Source of the DNA: Pelodera strongyloides
Taxonomy: Eukaryota; Nematoda; Chromadorea; Rhabditida; Rhabditidae
Reading direction: 5' to 3'
Length of the DNA stretch: 64,000 nucleotides
Assembly: GCA_036852015.1 (NCBI GenBank)
Contig: JAANDG010000214.1
Coordinates: 124,001 to 188,000 of the forward strand
The position numbers and the translations under genes are program-made. Positions 1 through 10,174 of this stretch are shown piece by piece. Positions within the stretch are counted from its first letter, which is position 1, and each line of letters opens with the position of its first letter. The notes beneath the pieces were generated by a model. It was given only the letters and a program-made list of their open reading frames with translations, did not search any database and had not been told where the DNA came from.

Positions 1-453
1 TAACTCGGCCAGGATGTGTGTTACTCCGCAATGAAATCCTTTTTTGTGGATGTGTAGGATTCTCAGACGTGTTGATGGATGGTTCGGCGGTAGCCATATC
101 GGATCTCCGGTCACAACTGTTGTTCGAACATGACAGTGCCATAGATTGATGGGTTGGTTTGTCGAACGATACAAGTTGTACCTGGCTATGTCTTGTGTTG
201 TCGGAGGTTCTTCTTGATGTGCGATCTGGCAAATGTATAGTTGTGTGAACTCTTGAATTTGAGCGGGAAATCCAATTGTGGTGGATGTCGGGATACTGAA
301 GTGTGTCTTTGGAAGGCATCCCTTGCTTATGCGTTGTGAAGAGTAGTATGTAGACGACGACGTTGAGAAGAGTTGAGAATGTGTTGTAGTTTGATATTGG
401 AATCATTGGAGTAGGGTCTGCATAGTCTGTCTCGTATTCCTTGGCAATGGCTG
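1..453 (-). pseudogene. Bel/Pao integrase N-terminal region, frameshifted
   Basis: Beyond the stop at 454 the homology continues, first in a second frame (about 457-320) and then back in the original pol frame from about 300 to base 1. Near the left edge the frame shows the spacing of the retroviral-type integrase zinc finger: a proline-rich PIWLPPNHP stretch followed by HIHKKGFHCG. Two compensating frameshifts therefore fall in about 160 bp. The catalytic core of the integrase is outside the window. The domain call rests on pattern similarity to Bel/Pao integrases and is moderately sure. Confidence 0.5.
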
Positions 454-3400
454 CTAGAGTAGTGATTGTGGAGTGTTGTCAATCGGTAGGCTGGGCCATT
501 CATTGCTGGGTAGGCGAAGGAAGGCTGGTCCGTGAAGCCATTTGTCAAGTGTAGATTGTGCGAGGAAGTCAGAGCCTTTGATTGGACGAGTAGCGATGTC
601 AGCAGGATTTTCAGATCCTGGTGTATGTCGAAACTTGATGGATATCTTGTTGACGATCTTGTGTATCTGTTCTACCCGATTGCGGACGTAGACGGGCTGC
701 TTGGCGGTTGCGGTGGCAGAAGATAACCAGAAGAGAGCGATGGCGGCGTCGCTCCATACGGTAATGGACTGGATCAGATTGGGAATGAGTGTCTGCAGCT
801 TGTCGGTGAGTCGTGTGCCCATGAGGAGCGAGTTTAGTTCGAGACGTGGAATTGTTTGTTTGGTAGAGAGGGGAGCAACTCGGCTGATGGCAGCAATCAA
901 TTGTGGTGGATCGGTAGAATTTGTGACGTATGCGACGGCGGCGCAGGCATGTTGACTGGCGTCACAAAATACATGAAGATGAAGTTTTCCACGTGATAGG
1001 CGTCGTGGGATCCACATGGTCGTCGTGGGCCAGTTTTGTAGGATGAGGAGCCACTTATCTTGGTCTTCGGAGGAAAGAGTAGTGTCGAATGTGTATCCTT
1101 TTTCACTCAGCATGTGGAGGAAGATTTTGCAGGTCGTAATTAGAGGGAGCAGGAATCCAATAGGGTCGAAGGTCGAGTTGGTGAATTGGAGCACTTTTCG
1201 TTTGGTCCATGTGGAATGGTTGGGGTCGGCGGTGGGTGTGATTCCATAGCAGTCAGTATGTTTATTCCACTTCAGACCGAGAAGTTTCCCTTCTTGGGGA
1301 GTACGGTTGTCCTCGTCTTTCTCGATGAAGTAGTTGTTCAGATTGTCGTTGTTGGAGCACCATTCGCGGACCTTCATTCCAGCTTCTGTGAAGATCTCAT
1401 TGCATTTGGCGAACTTGGCTTTCGCTTCTTCTTCAGTCTCGGCACCCAGGAATATATTATCGACGTAGATTGAACGACTGATTTCTTGGGCGGTATTCTT
1501 GTGTAATTCATCAGTGAAAAACTTTTGCAGGTGTAGTTGGATCACACAGTTGAGAAGTGATGGGGAGGCCGTGGGTCCAAAGGGCATTCGTTTGAATCTC
1601 ATGTCGACGCAGTTGAAGCGGGAGAAGGGGTATTCCATAGTTGCGGAAAGAAGGAAGCGGCACAAATCTCGGTCGGATTCTTGTAGTTCCACCATTAAGA
1701 ATGCTTTGGCAATATCGCTGCTGAGTAAGATTGTTGGGAAACGATTGTTGATGAGTAGTTCCCAAATGGAGGCGTTGAGGATTGGACCTCTATGCATTTG
1801 ATTGTTGAGACTGGGTGTGTTGCCATTGATTGCGGAAGCGTTGAAGACTGGACGAATTTTCGTGTTCAGGCTGTTGTCTCTGAGAACTGCAAAGTGGAGA
1901 AGGTAGTTCTGACGGTCGTTGTGAAGTTCTTCTGGTGGTACTTGTTCGATGACTCCGAGTTTCAGCATTTCTTTGAAGTACTCTATGTATTTCTCTTGCA
2001 GGTCTTTTTCGTGGAGTTGTCGGAAGACAAAGTAATGCTTCTTGAGAGCGAAGGCTCTTGAGTCGGGGAGGAGTAGTTTGTCAGTCTTGAGTGGCCAGCG
2101 GATAGCGTAACGTTTCTTCTGTGGGTCGTATTGGACGGTGTTCAGAAAAAACTGGTAGACTTCTTTGTCCTCTTTGCTCATCTTGGATATGTCGACGGAT
2201 GTGGTTGGAGCGTCTTCTGATGATGGGATGGGATTGGTAGAGTCTTCGGAGATGGAGATGGACTTTTCGTGCATGCCGGCGGTGGCGATGTTATGTCCAT
2301 CGGAAGAATTGTTGTTGAGAAGGAGGTTGTTGATGCGCTTGTTGATTCGAGTATTTCTGGTGATGACGAGTGGTCCCAGTGAAGTGGTGATGACCTGGTA
2401 TTCATTGAAGTTGTAGCAGGAGAAATTGGGGTCTCCAAGATTGATGATGTTCCACAGGATGTCGGTTCCCAGAAGTAGTTCGGGTTGGACGTTCGTGTTC
2501 TCGAACTGAACTGTTGTGAGTTCTTCGGTGTCAGGCCATTCGGAAACGAGGACGGTGTCGATTTCGTTTGTGAGATGTGGAAGTGAGAAGACGTCGAGAG
2601 ATATGGTCGTGTTGTTTGTTTCGTCTGTTGTGAGTTCACGTGCAGGAAGGAGTGTGATATGGTGTACAGATGAAGGTCGTGAAGAGGCTTGTTGTTGTCC
2701 GAACGTGTCGATATCGAGAGTTGTCTGACGGATGCAGTTGAGGTCAAGTTGTTTGGCGAGGCTTTCGCTGATGAAGCTGGTAGTACTTCCAGTGTCGAGG
2801 AATGCGTGAACGGTGGCAGTCTTCGTTGGATCGGTTGGATTCTGCACTTTGAGTCGTAGGCAGAGAAGTGGAACGGCGGTTTTTGCTTTTTCTTCGTGTT
2901 TGAGTTCGGAGTCTGGCATTGGAGGACTCATTGGTTGAAGCGTCACGGCATGAACTGAGGGAGTCTCAGGTGGCGATTGTTGTGGTTCTCGGTTGATGTT
3001 TTCATTCACTGTAGTATGGTGGACATTGTGAAGAACAGTCTGAACAGCTTGTTGAATTCTGTTTTGAACCTGTTGAGGTTGGCGGTGTGCAGCGTTAGTT
3101 TGGTGGTTGTTGAACTGTCGAGTTGTGTTGTTGAATGGTAATGTATTTCGTTGTGTGCCATTGTTGAATGGTCGAGCAGCGTGGTATCCATTGTTGAATG
3201 GCCTTGGAGTGAATTGGGATGAAGAATTTTGTTGGTGGTTGCGTGGATATTGAGATTGACGGGATTGTTCAAAGCGGCTTTGTTCGAAGTGAGGATTTGG
3301 TGTAATTCGAGGCGTCTTAGGGAATAATCGTGGACGGAATTCGTGGTCGTGGAGAGCGGAATGATGACGTCGATTGCAATGTTGACAATTTTTAGTCGAG

Positions 3401-4098
3401 AGACATTGTTGTGTGAGATGTCCAGAGCGAAGACAATTTTTGCAAAGATTGTGTGTAAAACAAGCACTGTATTTGGCACCAGTGTTCAGTGTGCAGTCGA
3501 ACGCGGTGTGTCCTTCGTGACAGAATAGGCATTGTTGATGACGATGGGACTTGGAATTAGCAGGATTGAACTGTTTCTGATTGTGAGAAGAGTTTCCATG
3601 AGTTCCTTGGGAAGGAGTACGGGAGGAAGATAGCGTTCCACGAGCATGAAAGGTTTGAATGGGATGCCCAGAGGGCTTGTTGTAGAGTGTATCAATTCGC
3701 ATTTCTTGTTGAATCATGTGAGCAATCTCCGTCTGTATTTGCTCGGGATCCAAGAGGTCACTGTCGATTGCGGACCGCAGCTTGCTGGTAATGCGTCGTG
3801 AGAATTTTTTCAGAATTGTCAAAGAAATGGATGTGGAATCATTATGCGCGTGAAATTGCTGCAACTGTTGGAAGATGCGATAGCAGGAAGCATATGTGAA
3901 TTGAAGAGATGTCTGATCGCGCCCGTCAGTAGGGGCAATGTCATGTAACTGTTGGAATAAGAGACGAAAGTTGGATGCAGTGTGTCCGTAGAATTTGTCC
4001 AGTAGGGACCAAGCAGTGTTGTAACTTGACTCATTTAATGGCATAGAGCTGATCATCATGTGAGGGGTACCACGGAGCAGATTGATTAGGGCTGACAT
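454..4098 (-). CDS. Bel/Pao gag-pol polyprotein (protease, RT, RNase H)
   Basis: This 1214-codon open frame encodes most of the polyprotein of the retrotransposon. From its N-terminus there is the rest of the DUF1759-like gag domain. Three zinc knuckles follow at about residues 190-250 (CLFCHEGHTAFDC, CKNCLRSGHLTQQC, CQHCNRRHH). A retroviral-type aspartic protease has DTGS at about 435-438. Reverse transcriptase covers roughly 690-950, with SDIAKAF at about 794 and YVDN at about 878-881. A Pao-type RNase H begins with FCDAS at about 1044. The second Asp of the usual YVDD is Asn here, which may reduce polymerase activity. The frame stops at 454 before the integrase. The first Met is simply the first in frame after the upstream break, not a real start. 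Confidence 0.85.
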   Translation of the reverse strand: MSALINLLRGTPHMMISSMPLNESSYNTAWSLLDKFYGHTASNFRLLFQQLHDIAPTDGRDQTSLQFTYASCYRIFQQLQQFHAHNDSTSISLTILKKFSRRITSKLRSAIDSDLLDPEQIQTEIAHMIQQEMRIDTLYNKPSGHPIQTFHARGTLSSSRTPSQGTHGNSSHNQKQFNPANSKSHRHQQCLFCHEGHTAFDCTLNTGAKYSACFTHNLCKNCLRSGHLTQQCLSTKNCQHCNRRHHSALHDHEFRPRLFPKTPRITPNPHFEQSRFEQSRQSQYPRNHQQNSSSQFTPRPFNNGYHAARPFNNGTQRNTLPFNNTTRQFNNHQTNAAHRQPQQVQNRIQQAVQTVLHNVHHTTVNENINREPQQSPPETPSVHAVTLQPMSPPMPDSELKHEEKAKTAVPLLCLRLKVQNPTDPTKTATVHAFLDTGSTTSFISESLAKQLDLNCIRQTTLDIDTFGQQQASSRPSSVHHITLLPARELTTDETNNTTISLDVFSLPHLTNEIDTVLVSEWPDTEELTTVQFENTNVQPELLLGTDILWNIINLGDPNFSCYNFNEYQVITTSLGPLVITRNTRINKRINNLLLNNNSSDGHNIATAGMHEKSISISEDSTNPIPSSEDAPTTSVDISKMSKEDKEVYQFFLNTVQYDPQKKRYAIRWPLKTDKLLLPDSRAFALKKHYFVFRQLHEKDLQEKYIEYFKEMLKLGVIEQVPPEELHNDRQNYLLHFAVLRDNSLNTKIRPVFNASAINGNTPSLNNQMHRGPILNASIWELLINNRFPTILLSSDIAKAFLMVELQESDRDLCRFLLSATMEYPFSRFNCVDMRFKRMPFGPTASPSLLNCVIQLHLQKFFTDELHKNTAQEISRSIYVDNIFLGAETEEEAKAKFAKCNEIFTEAGMKVREWCSNNDNLNNYFIEKDEDNRTPQEGKLLGLKWNKHTDCYGITPTADPNHSTWTKRKVLQFTNSTFDPIGFLLPLITTCKIFLHMLSEKGYTFDTTLSSEDQDKWLLILQNWPTTTMWIPRRLSRGKLHLHVFCDASQHACAAVAYVTNSTDPPQLIAAISRVAPLSTKQTIPRLELNSLLMGTRLTDKLQTLIPNLIQSITVWSDAAIALFWLSSATATAKQPVYVRNRVEQIHKIVNKISIKFRHTPGSENPADIATRPIKGSDFLAQSTLDKWLHGPAFLRLPSNEWPSLPIDNTPQSLL

Positions 4099-4709
4099 CC
4101 TTTGTGCGCGTGGAATTGTGGAATTTCATACAATGCGCGAAAAATTTGTTTGAAATTTTGATATTGCGCGACGTCTCCTTGAAAGGGTTGAATATCAGAG
4201 CGGGCCAGGTCGTGTGCAACAAGGATCGGAGGAGGTGCAGAGAAATTTTGAATTTGGATGGGTGCTTTTGGACTGAAAGGTGAGGAAGGGCGAAAAAGGT
4301 CATCAGAATCATCGTTCTTTTTTCGTTTGTCTAGTTCTTTGGAACAGATCTGATTTAATTCGCGTAAAGAGCTCAAAACATTGGGTGTGTTGAAAATATC
4401 TGCTTTATAATCACCATATTTGACTATGTAATTGGACCTGACCTCCTCTTCTCCGCTGTTGTTCTTGCACAAGGATAGCCATTCTTCATGCTTCTTCTCA
4501 ATAGTGTTGGAATGTTGCTCGATTTTCGAAATCAGTTGTTCGCTCTTTTCTTGCAATAAGAGGAGATTTTTTGTAGGTAGTGTAGGATCAATAATTGGTA
4601 GATCAGAGTATTCACGTAGATAGTCTTTTAGTAGACTGCGAGCACGGCCGATTGTTCGCCGAATTTCGGCGGAAGTAGGTTGGGAGGGGCTGGATCCCGC
4701 GGTCGCCAT
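4086..4709 (-). pseudogene. Bel/Pao gag, N-terminal part
   Basis: This is the N-terminal part of the gag polyprotein of the retrotransposon. The likely start is the ATG at 4707-4709 (MATAGSS...). An ATG 19 codons upstream at 4766 would add an AT-rich hydrophobic stretch and is less likely. The protein is about 207 aa, with a predicted helical, charged first half and the start of a DUF1759-like gag region near its end. The frame closes at 4086, inside that conserved region, and the homologous continuation is in another frame beginning about 4098. No classical X-XXY-YYZ slippery heptamer is visible at the junction, so a disabling indel is more likely than programmed frameshifting. Confidence 0.7.
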
Positions 4710-4766
4710 ATTGAGTAAATATATATATTTATTAAGAATAAGAATAAGAACAAATAAAAGCCCCAA

Positions 4767-4994
4767 AGAATGTAACGTTTCCTCTTGTTTATATGTGTTT
4801 GTCTATGTCAAATTAAATATCTTTCTCACATTAAAAATATATTAAAGAAGGCTAGAAACTCATGAAAAAGTTGTAATTATTTGATATTACATTTATATCC
4901 AATATTAAATTTCTCACGCTTAATGTCATAAAAATCATGCAAAGACAAAGAAAAGAAATTAGAATAATAAATTAAAGTAAGTCCAGTTGGACTA
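4767..4994. other. AT-rich flank upstream of the retrotransposon gag
   Basis: No gene or clear LTR can be defined here. It would hold the 5' leader and possibly part of the 5' LTR of the Bel/Pao element, but no TG...CA boundaries or tRNA-complementary primer site are convincing. Confidence 0.4.
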
Positions 4995-5375
4995 CAACTG
5001 TGAAAACCGCAATGCTTGAAGCCTAGAACTCACTGAGTTATTCTCCGGCAAACAGTTCGGCCAGGTACCGTAGCCAGAAAATTTTTTTGCGCTTTCAGGG
5101 CATTACTGTATTGGAAACGCCTCTTTATAAACGTAGGAATGATCTTTATTTGTTTGGCCATTATTATGTAAGGAAAGAATCCAAATGAACGGATGTCAAC
5201 CGTAAAAACGAATTTTTACGTTGCTGACTACGGTACCTGGCCGAACTGTTTGACGGGGAATAACTCTGTGAGTTCTAGGCTTCAAGAAATGCGGTTTTCA
5301 CGGTAATATTTCTGAAGTACCGGACGTTCTGTACAAGTAAATTGACGACAACTTTATTCTCGTGGGCCTCTCCCT
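4995..5375. mobile_element. TTAA-type inverted-repeat element, family A, copy 1 (left end lost)
   Basis: The two sides are inverted copies of each other: the left side carries GGCAAACAGTTCGGCCAGGT and the right side carries its complement. The right end is ...GCCTCTCCCT followed by TTAA at 5376-5379. The outermost ~70 bp of the left arm, present in the copy at 10806-11255, is missing. No coding capacity is seen. Confidence 0.75.
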
Positions 5376-5579
5376 TTAAAAGAAATACCGATCAGCGATA
5401 TTACGCAAATATTTCGTTTAGGTTTTTCTGCAGTGTATGTGCATCTTTGTCGATAAGGCCCAAATCGCGGCGTAGAGTAAAAACTGTAGTGTTTTGTTGC
5501 GCGATCAATGTCATTACCACCAGACATGTTGCCTTATATCAAGGTATATAACAGAGTAAACGGGTGGTGTAATGACACC

Positions 5580-5700
5580 CACTGACTCCGCGTTCTAAGG
5601 GCTGGCAGTTGGATGCTGGCATCTGGATGTAGTTAACCTGGCAGTTGGATGTAGTTAACCTGGCAGTTGGATGTCAGTGGTGCACCGGGTAGACAGCTCG
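5580..5700. repeat. Short tandem repeat, CTGGCAGTTGGATG units
   Basis: Three to four imperfect repeats of a roughly 24-bp unit built on GGCAGTTGGATGTAGTTAAC lie between the family A element and the LINE remnant. Confidence 0.6.
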
Positions 5701-5704
5701 TCTG

Positions 5705-6360
5705 TCATGGACACTCTCTGGTACAGCGTGAAGTGTGCTGTTTCAGAGAATAGAATACCGCATTCTTCTCAACCGAATCGGACGCCTTCTTGAAATCGAC
5801 AAACAACATACAGAGTAGTTTCTTCTGGGCGCTCGAGAATTCGAAGATGTACACAGTGCGAATAGCGAATGTCGTCAATAGTCGAGTTCGAGTATCAGTC
5901 TCGGAGGCCTGCCTTTTTCGTATATTGCCTTCTTCCAGCCACTTCCTGGTTCGGTTCAGGACGCTAAAAAAACTGTTTACTACGCAATAGGACGTTAATT
6001 GTTTATGTACTCTTTGTGACCTTCTTATGAATCTGAAAAGTATCACCTCCAGTCCTCAGTGATGTTTCGCACTGTGAGGATATTTTTTTTCGCACTGCGA
6101 GAACTAACTGATAGCGTCAAGTTGATTTGATGATAGCGCCAATGTCGAGCTATAGTTTCCTTGTCCAGCATGACCACTGTCCTTTGACCACTGGCACTGA
6201 CGTATATTTTGATTGACGAAAACCGTTCCGCCGCTTTCGAGAGCTTTTCCCTCGCTGAAGTGCTCGCTGAAACTTGAACGATTTTGCGTAACTCGCGACT
6301 CGGGCTGTACGTTTTCACCGGATTTCATCCTGATGTAGCCTTTTTCATCTCTTACCACTC
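5705..6360 (-). pseudogene. Degenerate LINE reverse transcriptase fragment
   Basis: Reading the minus strand, pieces in different frames resemble the RT domain of non-LTR retrotransposons. The clearest is LFVDFKKASDSVEKN, which matches the conserved F.DF.KAFDSV block, with TEDWR upstream, which resembles the block before the KKG motif. The frame changes several times and contains stops, so this is a dead fragment of a CR1/RTE-like LINE. The clade cannot be told from this piece. Confidence 0.5.
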
Positions 6361-6690
6361 ATACTAATGTCCTTCGACGGTACTCGTTCTCCTGGATGAG
6401 ACCGAAGGATTGGCCTTATTATTATTTACTCTTCCTGTTAATGTACCGTTGTTGTATGCGCAAGTGTTACAAATGATTAAACAATTACCTTACTACCAGC
6501 CGTTCGAAGAGCCCTTCGGGCTCTTCTCCGATCGGAGGAATCGGCCTTCGGCCGATTGTTTCCCAATTTAAAAAAAGGATTGCTACAATTTAAAAAGTTA
6601 ACTCTCGTCTCTTTCTCCTCCCACACATTCACACGTCTCTGATTGTGGAAACGTATAATAATCAGTTTGGATCACCACCGACTAATGCTA
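6361..6690. other. Non-coding stretch with two GC-rich TTCG hairpins
   Basis: No gene is seen. At about 6504-6560 there are two adjacent perfect hairpins with CTTCG-type loops (GAAGAGCC/GGCTCTTC and AATCGGC/GCCGATT). Confidence 0.5.
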
Positions 6691-6749
6691 CCATGCAAAT
6701 TTGCTATTGAAGGTGCTGTATGTAGGGCAGAGGATTATCCTTGTGATAA

Positions 6750-6832
6750 GGTAGCATAGCTCAACAGGTAGAGCGTTGGACTATGAATCGAGAGGTTGTG
6801 CGCTGCTGTGGGTTCGAATCTCGCCAGCGGCA
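6750..6832 (+). other. tRNA-like sequence (probable tRNA pseudogene)
   Basis: It has a good D-arm (TAGCTCAACAGGTAGAGC) and T-arm (GTGGGTTCGAATCTCGC), with a candidate anticodon loop CTATGAA. The 5' and 3' ends do not form a seven-pair acceptor stem, so it should not be a functional tRNA. Confidence 0.5.
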
Positions 6833-7045
6833 AATATTTTGTATGCTGTTTGACAATATAAAATTTTCTTTATGAAAGGATTTCGTTTCGTGCATACAAA
6901 CAAAAGACCAAGTAAACTCTTCTCCTTTATATAATAAGATATTAAGGGGAAGAGTTTACTTTTTTGTTTGAAGCCGCGTGTGAACGCAACAAACAAAGCA
7001 CACTCATAAAGATTTGCTCGCAGGAATGGAACATACAAAAACCTT

Positions 7046-7134
7046 TGCCTCCGTGGGATTCGAACCCAACGTGAACGTGAACACCTAACTCTTGCTTCAC
7101 AGTCGATAGCTCTACCTGTTGAGCTATGCTGCCT
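7046..7134 (-). other. tRNA-like sequence (probable His-type tRNA pseudogene)
   Basis: On the minus strand it shows the same D-arm, a candidate loop CTGTGAA (GTG anticodon, His) and a T-arm around GGGTTCGAATCCC. The variable region is over-long and the acceptor ends do not pair. It is the partner of the tRNA-like sequence at 6750-6832 in opposite orientation. Confidence 0.45.
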
Positions 7135-7284
7135 TATAATGCGCGTATTTCTCTGCTCTACATAAGGGCGCTTTCAATAGCAAATCTGCAGAATGAGAGG
7201 GAAAGGTAGGAATAGCGAAAGTTCTGTTAGGGCTCTTCATCCCGGTATGTATATGTATAATCTACTTCTAGTCCTTTCCTGCAG

Positions 7285-10121
7285 GGGCTGCATTCAATCT
7301 CGCCATGCTTGATGGACTGAAGTTTGTGAGGGGTGGTGGAGTGACTCCTTTATTTACTAATAGCGAGATCGACAATTACTTTGGAAACCGTGATGTATGT
7401 TCCTTTACAGAATTATATCCTTACCAGTCGGTTCACGACTGGTAAGGATATAATTGAGGCGACTTACATGGAAATATGGTTGGTTTAGCATGGGCATACT
7501 TATATACAAATCTTCAAACGTATCATAAGAAATTCACATAATAGGAAACAATTGCATATGCATACTTCTATAGCTGCGACACTCTTTTTTATACCCGAAC
7601 ATGAAAATTTGCATTTCGTAACGCACATCGGTATGCAAATTAGGCTACAGTTACTCTTTTATATAATAAGATATTTCATGCTATATATATATTCGTTTTG
7701 GGGTTTCCATGTTTGCGATTCGCACCTGCGAAAATGTCAAACCGCTGTCCATGTTTGAGTCGATGTAAATGACAGGGTCCCGCAGCGATTTTGGATTTAG
7801 TATGGATATATTTCAAAATAGTACGGATCTAGTATGGATCTGATACACTTTCGCTGCTGGACCATGTCAAACGTGCGATTCGCATGGGTTACGGTAGGCA
7901 GTTGACATGCATGTAAAATGACTTGAACATGGACAGCGGTTTGACATTTTCGCAGGTGCGAATCGCATACATGGAAACCCCATTTTGATCGTGTTTTGAA
8001 GTTGTGGCAGTAATTCATAGTTGACAGCCATTCGAAAGGCGAGCACAACGACACTTTTACACACTTATCATTGGTCCTCTGACTCTGAATGTCTCTGCTA
8101 AACTCAGCGCGGCGCCACACAATTATCTCCTATGCCAGCGAATCGCTAGAAATGTATGTCAACCCTAAAATTTGACCTTTTCCAGCTCGAAAAATTTTCA
8201 ACTTCTGAACAATACCAAAAGTTTGTCGGAAACTATAGGGACAACCCGCGAATCGGACTTGGTGAGATTCCTTCTAAATTACTTCTTCTTTCTAAACGAT
8301 TCCGCGACAAATGTGTCGAAGACAAAAGGGAGAACATGTATAATGTAACAAAAATTTAGACTTAGCGATATGCGATAAACAGAAAGCGGTCCTACGTATG
8401 ACAAAAAAAACATTCTGACACCCGTCTACGTTTCTCAACTTGAACGGGCACCATTTATACTGTAACAAAAATTTAGACTACCCGCGTTGTAAGGCAGGGA
8501 CGGTATGAAGCGCGGTCCATGTTCATGGTCCGCGGTGTAATTTATTGTAACACGACAGGAAAATCAGGGCCGTGGACCGCGTTTCGTAGAAAGCGGACTC
8601 ATTGTCAGACAGTCGTGATTCGTCGAAAGTAGTCTGTCGTAGTCTTCATCCTGCGCAAACGATAAATGAGACGACTATTTTCATTTTGCTCAGTTCTTGT
8701 CAGAACTACTGCGAACTAGGTACAATGCTGCTTTGAGTGGAAATCGTTTCCCAGTAGTGCGTCACTCACTTCTGCGTACAAGATAGCTAAATAGCTAACA
8801 ATGAGATAGCCATACACATTACAGAGTGACAGTTATATAATGAAGCCATTTCATTTCAGCCATGCATATCAGTGATTCAATACCATTCGGTGTCTACAAT
8901 CCATCTGTACTACATTCAATACCCATCACAATTAACTCCTTGGCGAATTTACAGTTAAAGCATGGTGAGTTTTCTACAAAATTGATTGATGCTTTTGGCT
9001 AAGATGGACATACTGCACAAAATTCTACGCAACTACAGAAATCACAACGCTCCAAAAATAACAGGGATATCTGAATACCAAAAAAAAAAGACGAACTGCG
9101 TACATTTTTAAAGGGTCAGGCCCACGCCCACTTCGGATGACCCCTATTTTTGATGACTCCACCTGATTTTCCGACGCAAATATAGTAGGATGCAATTTTT
9201 TCCGATTTTCAGGTGAAATATTCTCGAACTATTCAGTGGTTTACCATAGCCATTCATACATTGTCACGCCCCCTTCGTACTAATTGAGTAGAATGCCCAA
9301 ATTGTGTTATTGCTCAATCAGCGCTAAGAGGCGTGACAAATGCGATAGATAGTTGGGTTTGGCTGGCCATGGAAAAAATGCTGAATAATGCGCTAACATT
9401 GCCTCAGAGAATTGGAAAAAAGTTGCATCCTACTATATTTGAGATGGAACATCATATGAAGTCATCAAAAATTGGGGCTATCTGAAATGAGCCCGATCCT
9501 CTAAAGTATACTATCCCAGAAAAAACTATACTCTACCACCAAAAATAAAGATATATTCGGCCGCAAAAGCCATAGGTAATAAAGGGTATATGATACAAAA
9601 TTGCATATAACTACTACGGGCTGCCAGGCTGCCCAACTATTTCACACGCCCGCCACGCCCTAGCTAGATAGAGTACATGCCTATCCACCTATTTTATACG
9701 GCTACCCCATCTATTTTATGTAGGGGCAGAATACTAGATGCTCCGAAAATGGATGTGGTACCCCAGTTATTTTATAAATTCGATGTAGCTTGCCATTTGT
9801 TTGATCATGCGTTCCTCGGGGAGCAAAGGCAAATTAAAGTAATTTTCGCATTGTGGGTGTGCATACTATATTCAAACAGGTGCGAATCCTATTAAGCCTA
9901 TCCCTTTAAACCGTTTTTTAGTTTTTTTTTAGGTATTTTATCTTTTTATCATGTCATTTCAGTTGCTGGTGAAACAGCTTCCGTAACGTCACGAATTCAA
10001 AGCTACATTATTGAGAAGGAGAAACGCATGATCGGAGTAATTTTTGCTTAAAATAAAGGAAAGGCTCTCGTGCTTGTTTATTTTTACAAAGGTGATCTGT
10101 AAAGAGCTTAAAGGAGAATTA

Positions 10122-10174
<53 letters not shown>

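Larger units (their letters stand above)
1..4766 (-). mobile_element. Bel/Pao LTR retrotransposon, partial and frameshifted
   Basis: A Bel/Pao-type element lies antisense to the ABCA genes. In order from the right it shows a gag start, a DUF1759-like gag region, zinc knuckles, an aspartic protease, reverse transcriptase, RNase H and, at the window edge, the zinc-binding start of the integrase. The rest of the integrase and the 3' LTR would lie left of base 1. No LTR or primer binding site could be defined to the right of the gag start, where 4710-4990 is AT-rich and featureless. The reading frame changes near 4090-4100, again near 455-480 and back near 300-330, so the copy is probably dead unless these are assembly errors. 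The element may sit in an intron of ABCA gene A if the 5' half of that gene lies further left. Confidence 0.85.
6696..7195. mobile_element. Inverted-repeat element with tRNA-like ends
   Basis: Two outward arms of about 80 bp (about 6696-6774 and 7112-7190) are inverted copies. Both contain the D-arm motif TAGCTCAACAGGTAGAGC and begin in a shared flank (TTTGCTATTGAA). The centre holds unrelated AT-rich sequence. This looks like a non-autonomous element whose ends include tRNA-derived sequence. Confidence 0.55.

Noticed and set aside
4086..4098. Programmed -1 frameshift between gag and pol
   Set aside because: The overlap lies inside a conserved gag domain and no slippery heptamer is present, so a disabling indel is more likely.
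6750..6832. Functional tRNA gene
   Set aside because: The D- and T-arms are good but the acceptor stem does not pair, so it was listed only as tRNA-like.
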